DNA from: Clavelina lepadiformis | Lineage: Eukaryota > Chordata > Ascidiacea > Aplousobranchia > Clavelinidae | Direction of reading: 5' to 3' | Assembly (NCBI RefSeq): GCF_947623445.1 | Contig: NC_135242.1 | Location: 16,430,001 to 16,494,000, forward strand | Length of the DNA: 64,000 nucleotides | In this document: piece by piece, positions 36,701 to 48,803 of the stretch | How the letters are laid out: every line of letters begins with the position of its first letter | Position numbering within the stretch: the first letter of the stretch is position 1 | The notes under the pieces: model-generated | Told to the model about the DNA's origin: nothing | Seen by the model: the letters and a program-made list of their open reading frames with translations, nothing else | The model's database searches: none | Position numbers and translations under genes: made by a program

Positions 36701-39700
36701 TGCTGAATCACAGAAATTCGTGATGATAAATCTTTTCCCAGCCTTGTGTTGTTTTTATGATGCAATAAAAAACTCGGAAAATGCCATCACACATGATATT
36801 GCTGCCAAAATATATTTGTATATTTCGTTCATGACGCTTAATCATTCTTTTTATTTTATCTAGACTAGAGGACTGTGATTGAAGAGAAATGTACATTACT
36901 ACTTCCGGTTTAAAAAACACAAGCACGAGATCTCTTTTGGCTCGACACAAGCCCTGTTGAAGTTAAAATTAGAATTACGTGTTTAATCGACAATACGTGA
37001 AAGAACTCAACGAGAAAATCTAATTTAGTGTGTCAGTTTTAGAAGTTGTTATGGTGACGTCTGAAACATTACACGTTAGCTGTCCGGCATATCACGAATA
37101 AAATGTCCAACTATCACTTCGATTTACCAGTTTCCAAAGAATACGATGCGTTATATGTTGGAAGGTAATAAGGCAATCGATGGGCGGTTAGACGGATTTT
37201 TGATATGTTTTTAATCACTGACATACCGTAAGAACGTTAAGCACGCAAATAGCTGTTACAGAACTATTGCAAAGGAGTCGCGTACTTTAGCTTCGTGCGA
37301 ATTAACATTAATGGATGGCGCACACACGCCAACGCGCGGGCGAAAAAAAACGTACAGTTAAATGTCTTTTTGCCCATAACTGGACGGGATTTGGGAAAGA
37401 ATAAGTTTAACGAATACAGTATTATTAATTGAAAAAGATAACTAACTCATCATGAAATATTCAATGTTTAAATAATTATTTATAACCACTAATATGTCGC
37501 TAATTTGACGATCACTGTGACGCGCATGGTGGAAATTATGACGTCTTAGAAAAAAAGTTGCCTGCTTTCAATATGCCGCTTATTGTAATAAGCATCAGAT
37601 GTTGATTAAATAGATGGACAAAACAGTTATTCGATTTACATCAGTTTAGGGTTCGTAAGTTATGTAAGCTGTAGAATGTAGATAATCAATAGGTTGATTT
37701 CGCATGCAACAATGCCAGTATCAAAACCTATATATGTAGACAAAATGTGAGCGCAAGTAAAGTAATGGATACTCAAAATGTGTTAGGCTACTTGTAATGG
37801 TATATTCGCTTGGTCAGACGATTTTGTGGCATCTTAGTAATTGGCAGATTTTGATTGAAGTCATTCTACATTCACCACTAAATTCACTTACATAAATCAC
37901 TCAACATAATCATATTTTCAATATTCTAATTAATCACCACCGGTCGGCTGTTGCTTATTATTTGGGCCATGCAAAATAATTTCGGTTGATTTCTGTACTA
38001 CATACAATGATGTAACTGCCATCTAGACGCAAACAGACCTTTTTATTAATTAGATAGTTTCTCTAATTTGAGATAAACTTTTTTCCTTAGTACTTTTTCT
38101 CCTAAAATTCTTATAAAGCTAACGTTAAGTTTAGTTCAACAGATGTGCATTAAACAGCTTTTTAAAATTAGCAATAGGCAAGTGGAAGCAAATCTTTCTA
38201 ATGGTAATAAGAATTTAAATGATTGCACCAGTAACATTGATCAAAGTGATCATTCGATGATGATGTAACACGCATATGCAATTTATGATTCCACATTTGG
38301 CTACATATTAAGACAAAACAAAAAATAAAAAATTACAGAATAAAACAAAATAATATTACTCTAGTCGGCATTGCACAAGGCAGTCATACATTTTTGAAAT
38401 CAAAACTTTAAATATTACACAACTATACTGGTAAAAACCTGATCCAATCTTACTTGAATTCCTTTTATCTGGATCCTCTAAGGCAGCCTCATCATCACTG
38501 TCTTCCACAACTGTGTCTGGAGGAATATCTGAAAAAAAGTTACACGTGGAAGTTTATTAATCACAACTTAATTCATAAATTATAACCAATTTTCAACGCA
38601 GTGATATAGTTTGTAAAGGGTTTCACAAAGAGTTGCATGAAATAGAAAAATTCATTAAATAAAAACTTATCGTTAAGTGTTAGGATAAACAACAGTTATG
38701 CTCACCAGCCATCTGTACACCAGGCGCATGAGGCAACATGCGCAGATTTTCAAAAAGCCTCTGTCTGATTTTGTGGAGATACTCTGTAGTATTTTGATTT
38801 GACATGTTGCTTGGACTAATGTGTAACTAAACATATAATTAAGTTTAATATTACGATATAATATGTTTAAGAAAATGCAATACTCTTCCCTCTCCAGTAT
38901 TTAGGTTCATTAACACAGTTACAAGACTGCAACTAGTCCTGTAAAGTTCTAATATAGCAATGCTAAGCAGTAAGAGGATGAATATTCATCTAATTCAATA
39001 CCTTGAAATCAGGTCCAAAGTATTCAAAATAATCATTGTAAGGCAACTCTGCAATAACAAGTGAATAAGTTGATTTGGTAAATACTGCATAGCTAAATGA
39101 AAAAAACTCAAATAAAACTGTCAATCAGCCAATCGTTTTAGAAAATATTACAATAAATTTTACTTTATATGCAAAAGATACATAATTTGGTAACTAATTA
39201 TATCCACCATTAGGTATTTCCTGTCCCAAAGCTACAGCAGTTTCATACGTCCAACACCGAGCTACATTTCTGATTGTGTACCCTCCCCCACCAAGCATTA
39301 AGATAGGAATGTTGAATTTCTTAACATACTCTAAACACTTGGCATGACCTGAATGCAGTTTATAATTTGTTATTTCTATATGTATTAACTTATTGCTTAT
39401 CTGCTTAAAGTTTTAGCTCCAGACTTGTGACTAACAGAAATGCACAGAACTTGCATAGTAAAATTTCAGCAAATACTGCATATCATTAGAGACATGACAA
39501 AAATCGTTTGAGTTCCTATAAAGATAACTAGCCAAAGATGACAGACATCTCAAAGAATGGCAAATTTAAATTACAGTGAAACCAAATTTGAAAAATTGTT
39601 ATGCTATTATATTTATATGGCAAGTATATATTGGGTAGGGTTAATATTCCTACATAGCATTACACTGTGTCTTTAAATGAAAACTAATCTTATGAGAAAC

Positions 39701-42700
39701 CAACCTTTCACAGTGAGATTAAAACAACCTAAACGATCACCAGTCAAAGAATCTGCACCACACTGAAGCACGACAGCACTGGGTTGATAATATTCCATTA
39801 CCTTGTACATAAAAGCATCAGATATTTATATATTAATAAAACCATCTGTTAAGCCAACTTCAAAAAAATCTAATCACATTTATAATAACAATGTTAAGCG
39901 GAGATGTGAAACATGAGTTAAACAACATAAATCTTTGTTTCAACATGTTAATTGCAAGCACCTTAGTGATAACAGGTTGAAATATTTGCTCATAACATTC
40001 ATCATCCATGCCATCACGAAGTGGGAAGTTAAGTGCATAGTATTTTCCTTTTCCTGCTCCAATGTCCTGCGAAGTTAGGAAAAATGACAAAGACAGGAAT
40101 TATTCCTTAACGCCAGAACAGAAACACAAGAAATGAGAGTAGGTCAATTCCTTTAAGGAAAAACTCTCTAATAGCAATTCTGTTATTTATGCACTATTAA
40201 TAAATTCTCCATGAAATCAGTTTAAACATACGCGCAAATCTCCAGTGCCTGGAAAATATTCCCCATATTTGTGAAAAGAAACAGTCATGACTCGATCTGT
40301 TGTGTAAAATGCTTCTTCCACACCATCACCATGGTGGATATCGATGTCAATGTATAAGACACGCTGATGATACCTAATGAAAAGTTTATCAAATACTTAT
40401 TCATGGTGGTAAATATCTTGATTAATAATATTAATAAGAGCTGCTACAGCAAAATAATAAATATTTAAGCCCTCCAGAATGAAGCTGTTGATAGTCATGA
40501 GCTTTCTGCAAATCAATTTATAATTACACACAAAGCTTGCATAGTTTTTGGTAAAACATGAGACACTCCAACTCTGATATAGAAATGTTTTACAAGCTGA
40601 AAAATTGCAAAGGCAAAACGAACAAGTCTATAACATACGAGGAATTGTCATAATTTAACAAATTAATCTCTATTAGAGTAAACAGACTTGTATTAAATGC
40701 CATATACACAACAAAAATACCAGCAGTATGACAATCATATGCATGTTTATGTAACTCACTTTAGCAACTCGAGAATAGCTAAAACAATGTCATTCACATA
40801 GCAGAAGCCAGATGCTTCAGATTTCTTGGCATGATGAAGCCCTCCAGCCCAATTTATTGCGATATCAGTTTGTTGCTTGTTGATTTTAACAGCTCCAGCT
40901 AGAATTAAATATAAGATTTATTTGGGGCGAACAATTAAGTGCTCGCCTAAAATTTTTGGATGGAAGGAGCCAAAAAATGGAAAATCCCTATAAATCTGTT
41001 AGGTCATAGATGAGGCTTATGCAATATGTGTGATACTGAACAAGTAAAGATTTTACCTATGGATCCACCACCAGACAACTGGCAAAACTCATAGAGTCCA
41101 TCAAATACAGGGCAGTCTTCTCCAACGTTGACTGGAAAAGGATATAAAGCAAATTGTCAAATATGCTAAAAACAGCTAGGATAAAACTTAATTTTACTAA
41201 AATTTATTTCACTCATCAAGTATAGCATCAAATTATTTGTTTCTTCATTATATGCACATATAAATATGTTTAGGGTTTGGTGACAAGAACTAATAACAGT
41301 AGCAATAACAAGAAATAATAATAGACAACCCAAGAAATACTATTCTTGAGAATTCAAAAGAATTCCTTTTAAAGGCAACCTTAAGAGTTACTATTTTTCT
41401 TAAATTTATTTCATTGTTAATCACAACCAGGTTACTTAGACTTTAAGAGATCATGAATTTGGATAGGCCTGCTTATGCTGGCTCTGTTTGATATTGGCAT
41501 CTCCACTGTGAAAAAAGAAGAAACAAGAACCTAAAAAGCCACTAACAAGTTAAGTAAGAGCACAACAAAGAGCATTAATTAACAAGTTACTGTTAATAAA
41601 TCGAGAAAAGGAGTTGACATAACTTAATCGAAATATGCATAATTGTATAGGCCTAAGTAAAGTGTAGTTCAGGGCTCTCAGTATTTCCGCAAATGAAATC
41701 GTTCATCATTAGTTTTGTTATTCCTGCTTATTCAATTAATCAGCGAGTGTGTAAGTGGTAGCTCAAACTAGTCTTCTGGTGGTTTTTGTTAATAGGTCGT
41801 TTGTCAATCGGGGCAGCCGGCGTTTTGCACCATCTTTTGTTGATAAAACAATGTTTACACAAGTTTAATACAAAACCACTGAAAAGATGTAGCCTTCGAC
41901 AGAGCTGTTTCTGGGTAAAGCCCATCATCAGCAAGATGCTAATTGCAACCCATAAAGAAACTTTATGAAGTCACAATGATATTTGCGACTTCATAAAGGA
42001 CACCAGTTTTTTAACAAAACCAAATCCATTATCGTTGATTTGCAAAAACAAAAAAACAGCAGACAATAACATAATTTCAAACAAGCCTTGTTGACGTAAC
42101 AATGCAACCACGGAAAAAAAGGGCGAGTAAAATGCAAAGGGCAAAAAAGGTAACATTATCATTTTGCAGATGTACAGGAACAAAGTGAAGTGTTTTTATT
42201 ACTTCTGCTCAGCTCCAGACTAACAATAATTTGCAGAACTTTATAGTTCACTCCTAATTTAACTAGAATCGGTAATTACAGATAATGTGGCATCTATCAG
42301 GAGAAGCAAGTTTGACAACGAAAATTGTTTGTTCAAGGAAGAATGGATAGAACAGTAAGCTTTTATTCTTCCCACAGCCAGCTCAACTCCACTTTGCCTT
42401 ATATGTGGTCGAAAAATTGCCTTGGTGAAAAGCAGCAATCTGAAACATCATTATGAAAGCAAACATGGCGGATTTGAAAAGACATACAAACAAGGAACGG
42501 AAGAGAGAAAAAAATAAATCTGCTTAAATCACAGTATGAGAGATCAACCATGATTCTTGCCAATACCATGACAGCCAAAGAAAAGGTGACTGCATGCTCA
42601 CTGAAAATAGCTTGGATTTTAGGAAAACATAAGAAGCCTGTCAATGATGCAGAAATTGTTAGAGAATGCATGATATAGACTGCTGAGACATTGTTTGATG

Positions 42701-45700
42701 GTAAGCAGAGAAATGAAATAGTCAATAAAATAAAGCAGATTCCGTTTTCTGATTCGACTACAGTGAGGATAACCGAACTGTTGGCTGAAGATCTTATATC
42801 GCAACTTGATGAAGGACTGAAAAATGTACCTTGCATTTCACTAGCTACTGTATTTACGAATCAACTGACATGACTGACATCGCTCAACTTATGGTATTTG
42901 TAAGTTACTATGACGGGACTAAGAAAGAGTACATGCAAGACTTGTTGGGTATGACTGCTCTTGAAAGAAGAACACGGGAAGAAGGTATCTATGAAGCCTT
43001 GAAAAGTATGAAAGAATCAAGAAACATTGAAATGAAGTCAATCATTTCGCTAACCACAGATAGAGCTCCAGCTATGCTTGGTCGAGAAAGAGGCCTTGTT
43101 GGACGATTACTGAAAGATAATCCCGATTTGATAACTTACCATTGTATTATCCACCAAGCAGTACTGTGTGCCAGCCTGGGAGATGAATATTGCAAAGTCA
43201 TGGAGACTATTATGAAGCTAGTAAACTTTCTTAGATCAACGTCCGCACTACAACATCCTCTTCTCCAAGATTTTCTTTCCGAAAACAATGCAATTTATAC
43301 AAATTTACTTGTACACAACAATATAGGATGGTTAAGTAAGGGAAGAGTTTTGGAGAGATTTTGGTTGATTAGGAAAGAGTTATCGGGTTTTCTCAAAGGT
43401 CGTAACAATGTGAAGGCAGTGGCATTTTCGGCATTTTTAAGAGATGATGAAAAAATGGAGATTGTTGGGTTTTTGACTGACATGATGTCACACCTCAACG
43501 ACTTGAATGTAAAACTGCAAGGAGAAAAACACACTATTTTTGATTTGATCACAGCAATTCGTGCATTTCAGAAAAAATTAAAAATTTTCAAACATGATAT
43601 TCAGAGCCAACTTGTCCATTTTCTGAGACTTTTGGAACAGAGTAAAGGTAAAAATGATTCTGGTACCAGATATGTCCAATTTGTTGAAAAGCTGATTACC
43701 AATTTTGCAGTGCGATTTGATTACTTTTCTCTTGGCAAACAGTTGCTGCTGTTCATTGAAAACCCCTTTCTAGTGACAGACATTACAGAATTCTCAGTTG
43801 AAGCAAAGGACACATGTAAATGGGTAGATGCAGCAAAAGTTCAACTGGAGCTTGTGAATTCCAGGAGAACATAGCTATGAAAAAATCATCCTGTGATAAT
43901 ACACCAGAGAAGGTTTGGTCAAAGGAAGGATTCCCAAATAATTTTCCTGCTCTTCGCAAATTAGCAGTGTAAATTCTCACTATGTTTGGGTCTACTTACA
44001 GCTGCAAGTCAGCGTTTTCAAACATGAACTTCATAAAGAATAAATTTCGCATCTGTATGACCAATGAAAACCTTCACCAGCCTTCGACTCACTCTCACTA
44101 CTTTAGAACCAAGATTTAAAGAACTAGCAAGAAATAAGAAATGCCAATTCTCCCACTAGCTGTGACTAACAGAACAATAAATAAAATTTCGCTTATTGCC
44201 TATGCCGGATTTTGTATATACTGTATTTTTATGTGTTGTGTTAAAAAAATTCAGAGAATTTAATTTTTTTAAATCCAGAGATTTTAAAATTAAATTAATA
44301 CCCATCCAGAGAATTATATTATTTTATATACTGTATTTTAATACATTTGTATGACTGTAAATTATTTCATGAGATTTATAACGGACCTAAGCAAATTTTG
44401 AACTTTTGTAACTGGACCTTCACTAAAAATAGTTGAGTAGCCTTGGTGTAGCTTATCCTAACTAATGTCGCAAAATATGTCATTTTTGGCCTGCAGTCAA
44501 TAATTAACGATATAAATAATTTTTTATCAATCCAACTTGCACTTTTCTAAACAATTTCTGACAAAACAAGAAAACGGGTGAGTGAAACTACCACCTGTAT
44601 TACATAATAATCAAAAAAAGTAAATTTTGCCATGATAGTCGATAAGACAATTCCAAATCTAATTTTGTAACTACAACTTGTTTGGATTTTGGCCCACAGG
44701 CACTTTAAAATTATTATTAAAAATGACACTCCTAGAAAAAGTTTGGACAACCCTGCCCTATTACGATAAACATAAATAAAACAATTATGTGCGTATCAAG
44801 TGAGACTACTCACATCTTTGCATTTGTTTGGTGTACTCAGACATGTTGTCTGGCCTTATGCTCCTTAAAAACTTTATGTAGTCATCACTGTGATACTTTG
44901 ACATCTCTTCTGAATTGCACTTGTGAGGACGCTGTTAACACATTAATATGACAATATGACAAACGTGCATAATGGAAGTTAAAAATGGGATACCAACTAG
45001 TATAAAAGTTTCTGTGTCAACACGCTAAAATATTTATACAACAAGGGTATGAGTTTTCATTGAGCATTACACACATGCCTACATCTTGACAAACCATGCA
45101 AAAACAATTTAGTTGTACACAAAAACTTTTTTGCCCTTTTGACTATAAAAAGTAATGCATAGAAAAAGTACATATATTTCCATTTTCCTGTATAAGCCAT
45201 AGTTCAGCAAAAGGTTGTGAGTCATGCGTATTCTGTGTGGTTTCATTGGATGCCCTTGGCCATAGTAATTATTTCCAATATCAGCTGCAAAACATAAAAT
45301 AAATGCATAGCTTAAAAATAAATACGTATTCGAATTTGCTTTACAACTGCATAATTTTGATATTTGTACTTGCATTTGGAAAAAAATATTTTCTCTTTTC
45401 TAATGTTTTTCTATAACAAAATCCCTTCTTGCTTTAACTTAGGTAGGGTTCAAACTGCTCTGGTATATTAAACTGTCGCAAACAGTAAAACAAAATCAGA
45501 AAAATTAATATCTTTGTTCTTTATTTACAAACAAAAAGTGACATGTTTTGGATACATCCATTCTCCATCTTTAAAGTAATGTAAAGCTGAGTTTGGTATG
45601 GTATGATAATAATGCTTATCCTCGGAGTGAGGAAAGTCTTAGCACAACTTAAATCCAGGTAAGATTCCTCTTCGCTCAAGCCCCGAGCTAGTCTTTGTGC

Positions 45701-47509
45701 AAATTCATAAGTTTGATTGTCACACAGTTTTTATTTTGGTTTTTTGATTTTTATATAGTGTCACACGAAATTAGAACCATCCACCAGGTCCACTGAACAG
45801 CAGCAAGTGTCGTTAATGCCTTGCCTAACATTACAACTTTATGGTGCCACTGGTTATTGAACAAAAAACACAAGCGACATTTGATGCAACGACAGCGTTT
45901 GAACAACTCGATTACCAAGCCAACTTTGTTAACTACTTGTAATATTAATAGGCTACTAAAAGTTTTGGTAAAAAATGTATTTGCATTAGTATCAGCTTCG
46001 AGTGAAAGATAGTATAATTTTCCACAAAAAATCGTGTATACGGAGACGAAAAATTTGGCCTGAGGATATGCAATGCAGTTTTAATTCTTTATTAATTAGT
46101 TACAAATTAGCGTTCACACAACAGTTTTTTTCATAAATTTGAAAACTTTCAACATGCTTGTTGATGAATCGCGTGCTACGTGAGCATACTATACTTTCTA
46201 ATAAGTGTGACAAGCGCACAGATAAGACTAATTAACAAACAGGCCAATTTATAACTAGTAAACAAGGCATATTTTGTTGGAATTAAACCAAAAAATTGAC
46301 GCCTAAAATGCACGCCATCATGCCAAAATATGTGTCTACCTGCTTTCCAGTAAGATTGGATTAAGTAAGATTAAGTAAGGCTGTCAGACTGTGGTGTGAC
46401 TAAGGACTACAGCTGTCTGATACGTTGTAAGAAATTATTTGCACAAAATCTGCATGCACAGATGTTTAAAGAATTTAACTGTTTTATGTAATGATCGTTT
46501 GCATTGGTTTGTAAAGATTTCGTTCAGGTGAATAGCATGGAAATTCCTTTAAACGCAATAAAGAATATATATATGTATGTGATCAGTGAAGCAAGCGAAA
46601 AAAATGCTTAGAAGATTGCATGGTATCTGTGGCGCATTTGAATGTCATAATTCGGTCTGTATTTACGTCTAGTTGATTTTTTTAAACTTTGTTTAACATG
46701 CAAAACAAAAGTAGCCTATGATGTAACACGCCACAGATAACACTTAAACTCTTACACATTTACGTCCCATGCTTCGCTGACCACATATCTAGACGTCATA
46801 TCAAACAAGTCCAATGCATAGGTTTCAAACCACTACAAAATAAGAATTTGGCAACACATTTTCAAATTTTGTTTATCGCGTAAAGGTATTTATATGCTAC
46901 TCACCTGAGCGAAATTTTTACAATCCAATCACAGAACACTTGTAATCTTAAAAAAACTCAAAGCGGGCCGGCAATTTCCATTGTTTGGTATAGTACAGTC
47001 AGACAAACTTTGGGTCTAATAGAGAAGTGCACAACCACAGGATACATATGTATATTAGACCCCAGCTACCCGAATTGTGACATCAGTTGGTTGTGCAATT
47101 CTACATTGGACCCCAAACTTTCTAGTACAAAAAGCATGGACGTTAACCATACATCATCCTACTTAAGGTCGGCCAATGGAGAAATATTTAAAAGTTTTGA
47201 CAAAATTGTAAGTTAATTATGCTATTCAATATGATTAAAACAATAAGGTTATTTATTTAAAACCGCGAATCGCAAATTAAGTGTCATCACATAAAACACT
47301 ATTTGGGGCCGAAGATAATACAGGACAGGCATTTCGGCATCCGTACTTTTTTACGAACCAATACCGGTATCGTATATTCTCTACTTGTAATATATGGTAT
47401 CGGCAACACAGTTACTTAACTAAACTTAAAACCATTTCTACTCTAAGCAGTACTTACAGTCATAATAATAACAAACTTTACGATTTCCACCTGGGTTGGT
47501 AAGTGCCAT
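30783..47509 (-). CDS. HDAC1/2: Class I histone deacetylase HDAC1/2, 16 exons
   Basis: Exons 47458-47509, 45172-45284, 44814-44931, 41057-41131, 40760-40898, 40232-40373, 39962-40066, 39705-39801, 39208-39348, 39002-39048, 38706-38826, 38454-38528, 32045-32179, 31717-31808, 30990-31092 and 30783-30895 keep frame throughout and give 555 residues. The catalytic core is complete: His141-His142 in G-G-L-H-H-A-K-K, zinc ligands Asp177 and His179 in D-I-D-I-H-H-G-D-G, Asp265 in Q-C-G-A-D-S-L, and Tyr304 in G-G-G-G-Y-T-I-R. The tail has the HDAC1/2 S-D-K-R-I and [14 protein letters not shown] block, then Lys/Glu-rich sequence. Family knowledge: nuclear lysine deacetylase in NuRD, Sin3 and CoREST complexes. 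It is probably the single pre-duplication orthologue of both vertebrate genes (inference). Intron 3 hosts a hAT transposon and intron 12 a whole gene. Confidence 0.96.
32716..36236 (-). CDS. Unrecognised type I membrane protein nested in HDAC1/2 intron 12, 8 predicted exons
   Basis: Predicted exons: 36050-36236, about 35798-35954, 35471-35619, 35162-35386, 34658-34957, 34292-34491, 34040-34145 and 32716-33305. Phases agree at every junction (about 637 residues). The exon 2/3 donor (GTTAGT) is the least certain; a longer exon 2 reaching about 35730, with another small exon, is possible. A signal peptide starts at [13 protein letters not shown]. The ectodomain (about 25-360) is Cys-rich with N-glycosylation sequons. 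One membrane helix lies at about 364-386 ([12 protein letters not shown]). The roughly 250-residue tail is Ser/Thr-rich with acidic stretches and C-x-x-x-C clusters near the end. I recognise no domain. Topology resembles the gene at 17-20 kb, but I see no clear residue-level homology. A receptor role is inference. Confidence 0.72.
36237..38453. other. HDAC1/2 intron 12, upstream of the nested gene
   Basis: Would hold the promoter of the nested membrane-protein gene. A short plus-strand ATG frame at 37103 ending in a GTAATA donor is the only other hint of coding, and no partner exon was found. No transposon ends were read. Confidence 0.4.
41670..44445 (+). mobile_element. hAT transposon in HDAC1/2 intron 3
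   Basis: An 8-base duplication, GTGTAGTT (41662-41669) and GTGTAGCT (44446-44453), brackets the element. Its ends read CAGGGCTCTCA on the left and, reversed, CAAGGCTACTCA on the right, typical hAT CA-start termini. At 2.8 kb it is the expected size for an autonomous element, and it encodes a broken hAT transposase in the plus sense, antisense to HDAC1/2. Confidence 0.85.
42300..44100 (+). pseudogene. Decayed hAT transposase (ZBED/SCAND3-like)
   Basis: Three family landmarks appear in order. (1) A BED-type zinc finger near 42400-42470: C-L-I-C-G ... L-K-H-H-Y-E-S-K-H. (2) A 347-codon open stretch, 42831-43874, carrying the catalytic core with [16 protein letters not shown] and N-I-G-W-L-S-K-G. 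(3) A C-terminal dimerisation segment near 43990-44070: [10 protein letters not shown]. In-frame stops lie before the zinc finger and after it (near 42517 and 42677), and frames change between the blocks, so no full-length product is expected. Related proteins have been domesticated in vertebrates as ZBED5/ZBED8 and SCAND3-type genes, but this copy shows no sign of that. Confidence 0.88.
44560..44750. other. Intron 3 remnant with a solo hAT-like end
   Basis: TTTGGACAACCCTG at 44737-44750 looks like a right terminus of the family seen at 15320. No matching left end was found nearby. Confidence 0.4.
45285..47457. other. HDAC1/2 intron 1
   Basis: 2.2-kb first intron. The only recognisable content is the short inverted-repeat element at 47005-47121. 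First introns often carry regulatory DNA, but I can point to no specific site. Confidence 0.55.
47005..47121. repeat. Short inverted-repeat element (possible MITE) in HDAC1/2 intron 1
   Basis: AAACTTTGGGTCTAAT at the left pairs imperfectly with ATTGGACCCCAAACTTT at the right. Its core AGTGCACAACCACAGGAT is also found at 5468-5485. TAGTAC lies just outside both ends but not directly abutting the left one. Confidence 0.55.
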
Positions 47510-48803
47510 TGTAACCAGAATTACTGGGAAAATAAGAACTCTTCCTCAACCAGTCAACTACCACGAAAAAGCGAAGGATGTTATATGAGTCTTTTGAATG
47601 CGATGTGAAAAGTTTTGTTTATATGATTTCTATGACAAAAAAAACAAAACAAAAAATACAAGACAAAATTATTTTAAAATCGCTAAAATGGAAAATAAAT
47701 GCTTTTGAGATATCATTCCTGTCGCGTTTAAAAGTACGCTTTGAACATCATGTACCGAACTGGAGTTTCCTTAGTTTCCTTCCTAGCTTCTGTTACACTT
47801 TTGCCGTTGCTGTGAATACTCCCAAAATTTGATCGTAATTGTTTGTCAACTGATGGCACGGTAGTGTATGGTTTATTTATTGTTTATTTTTCGTAGTATT
47901 GCCCAGTTTTAATACTGTTCTCCACAAAGAGTATAAAAGTTTATACTCTGGTCTGGTTCTGGCTGATACTATATACTGGTTTTCCAGAACCAGTAAACAG
48001 GAGCAAGTGACGTTCACGCTTCTCTGAAGAGTTTCACAACGGTAGCTGCGCTGCATGCCGAACTCGGGTCGCATTATTGCGCGATCTAACCGTTTTGCCA
48101 CAAAGCCGCCATCTGATGTTTATATAAAATTCGTTCATTTATTTATTTCATTTTATTGCCATAATTATGGGGGGAAAAATTTGTTTTAACGTCGTGAACA
48201 GATTAGAAACTAAGGCGCCAGGAAAATGTGGCAAAGCGTGTCGCGCAAACTGTAGCGAAAAACGTGCATCATAATAAAAAGTTTAAGACAAGTTTCTAGC
48301 ATCAGCATGGCTACCAAGCCAAAATAAATATACAAACACTTTTTAGATACAGTATATTAAACCAAAGACAAAGTTATGCTGGTGCATTGGCACATTTACG
48401 TTTTTCAAGACGTAACGATTCACGTCAGGATGTAACTTACCTGTGTGTCTGGATGGTAGAGCAAAATTTTTTCAGACTATTCTTGTTTGTTACAGTAATA
48501 CATATTCTAAACTAACATTGTTTTACTAATCAAAATATCTCCTAAGGTTTTTGAAAACTTGGAAAAGGCAATGTGTGAAAGCTCCAGCGGCAAGAACTTT
48601 TTTCACTTGTTTTTAAGAAACTCAGCAGTTGCTTTTTCGGGAAGTCCCGGTTCCAGCTGGTGGCTGATGAGCTAGTTTTCGGCTCGATTAGCTAAGCTTG
48701 GCAAAAGGCTACTTACTTTACTGGTTGTTGAGGACTGCTGTATGTTGTTGTTTGTATTATTGAACGGCGTAACTTAAATAGTTTGATTGGGTAGAGCACC
48801 GGG
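47510..48803. promoter_or_regulatory. Divergent intergenic region between HDAC1/2 and GCC1
   Basis: The two genes start 1.3 kb apart and are transcribed away from each other, so this stretch must hold both 5' UTRs and both promoters. I do not see a convincing TATA box or other core element, and no coding exon is recognised. Confidence 0.5.

Noticed and set aside
37103..37165. Possible plus-strand first exon (about 21 codons, [10 protein letters not shown]) ending at GTAATA
   Set aside because: No continuing exon or known family; left as a hint only.
45560..45650. Weak similarity to 49735-49775 (ATCCTC...GAGGAAAGT)
   Set aside because: Match too short and gapped to call a repeat family by eye.
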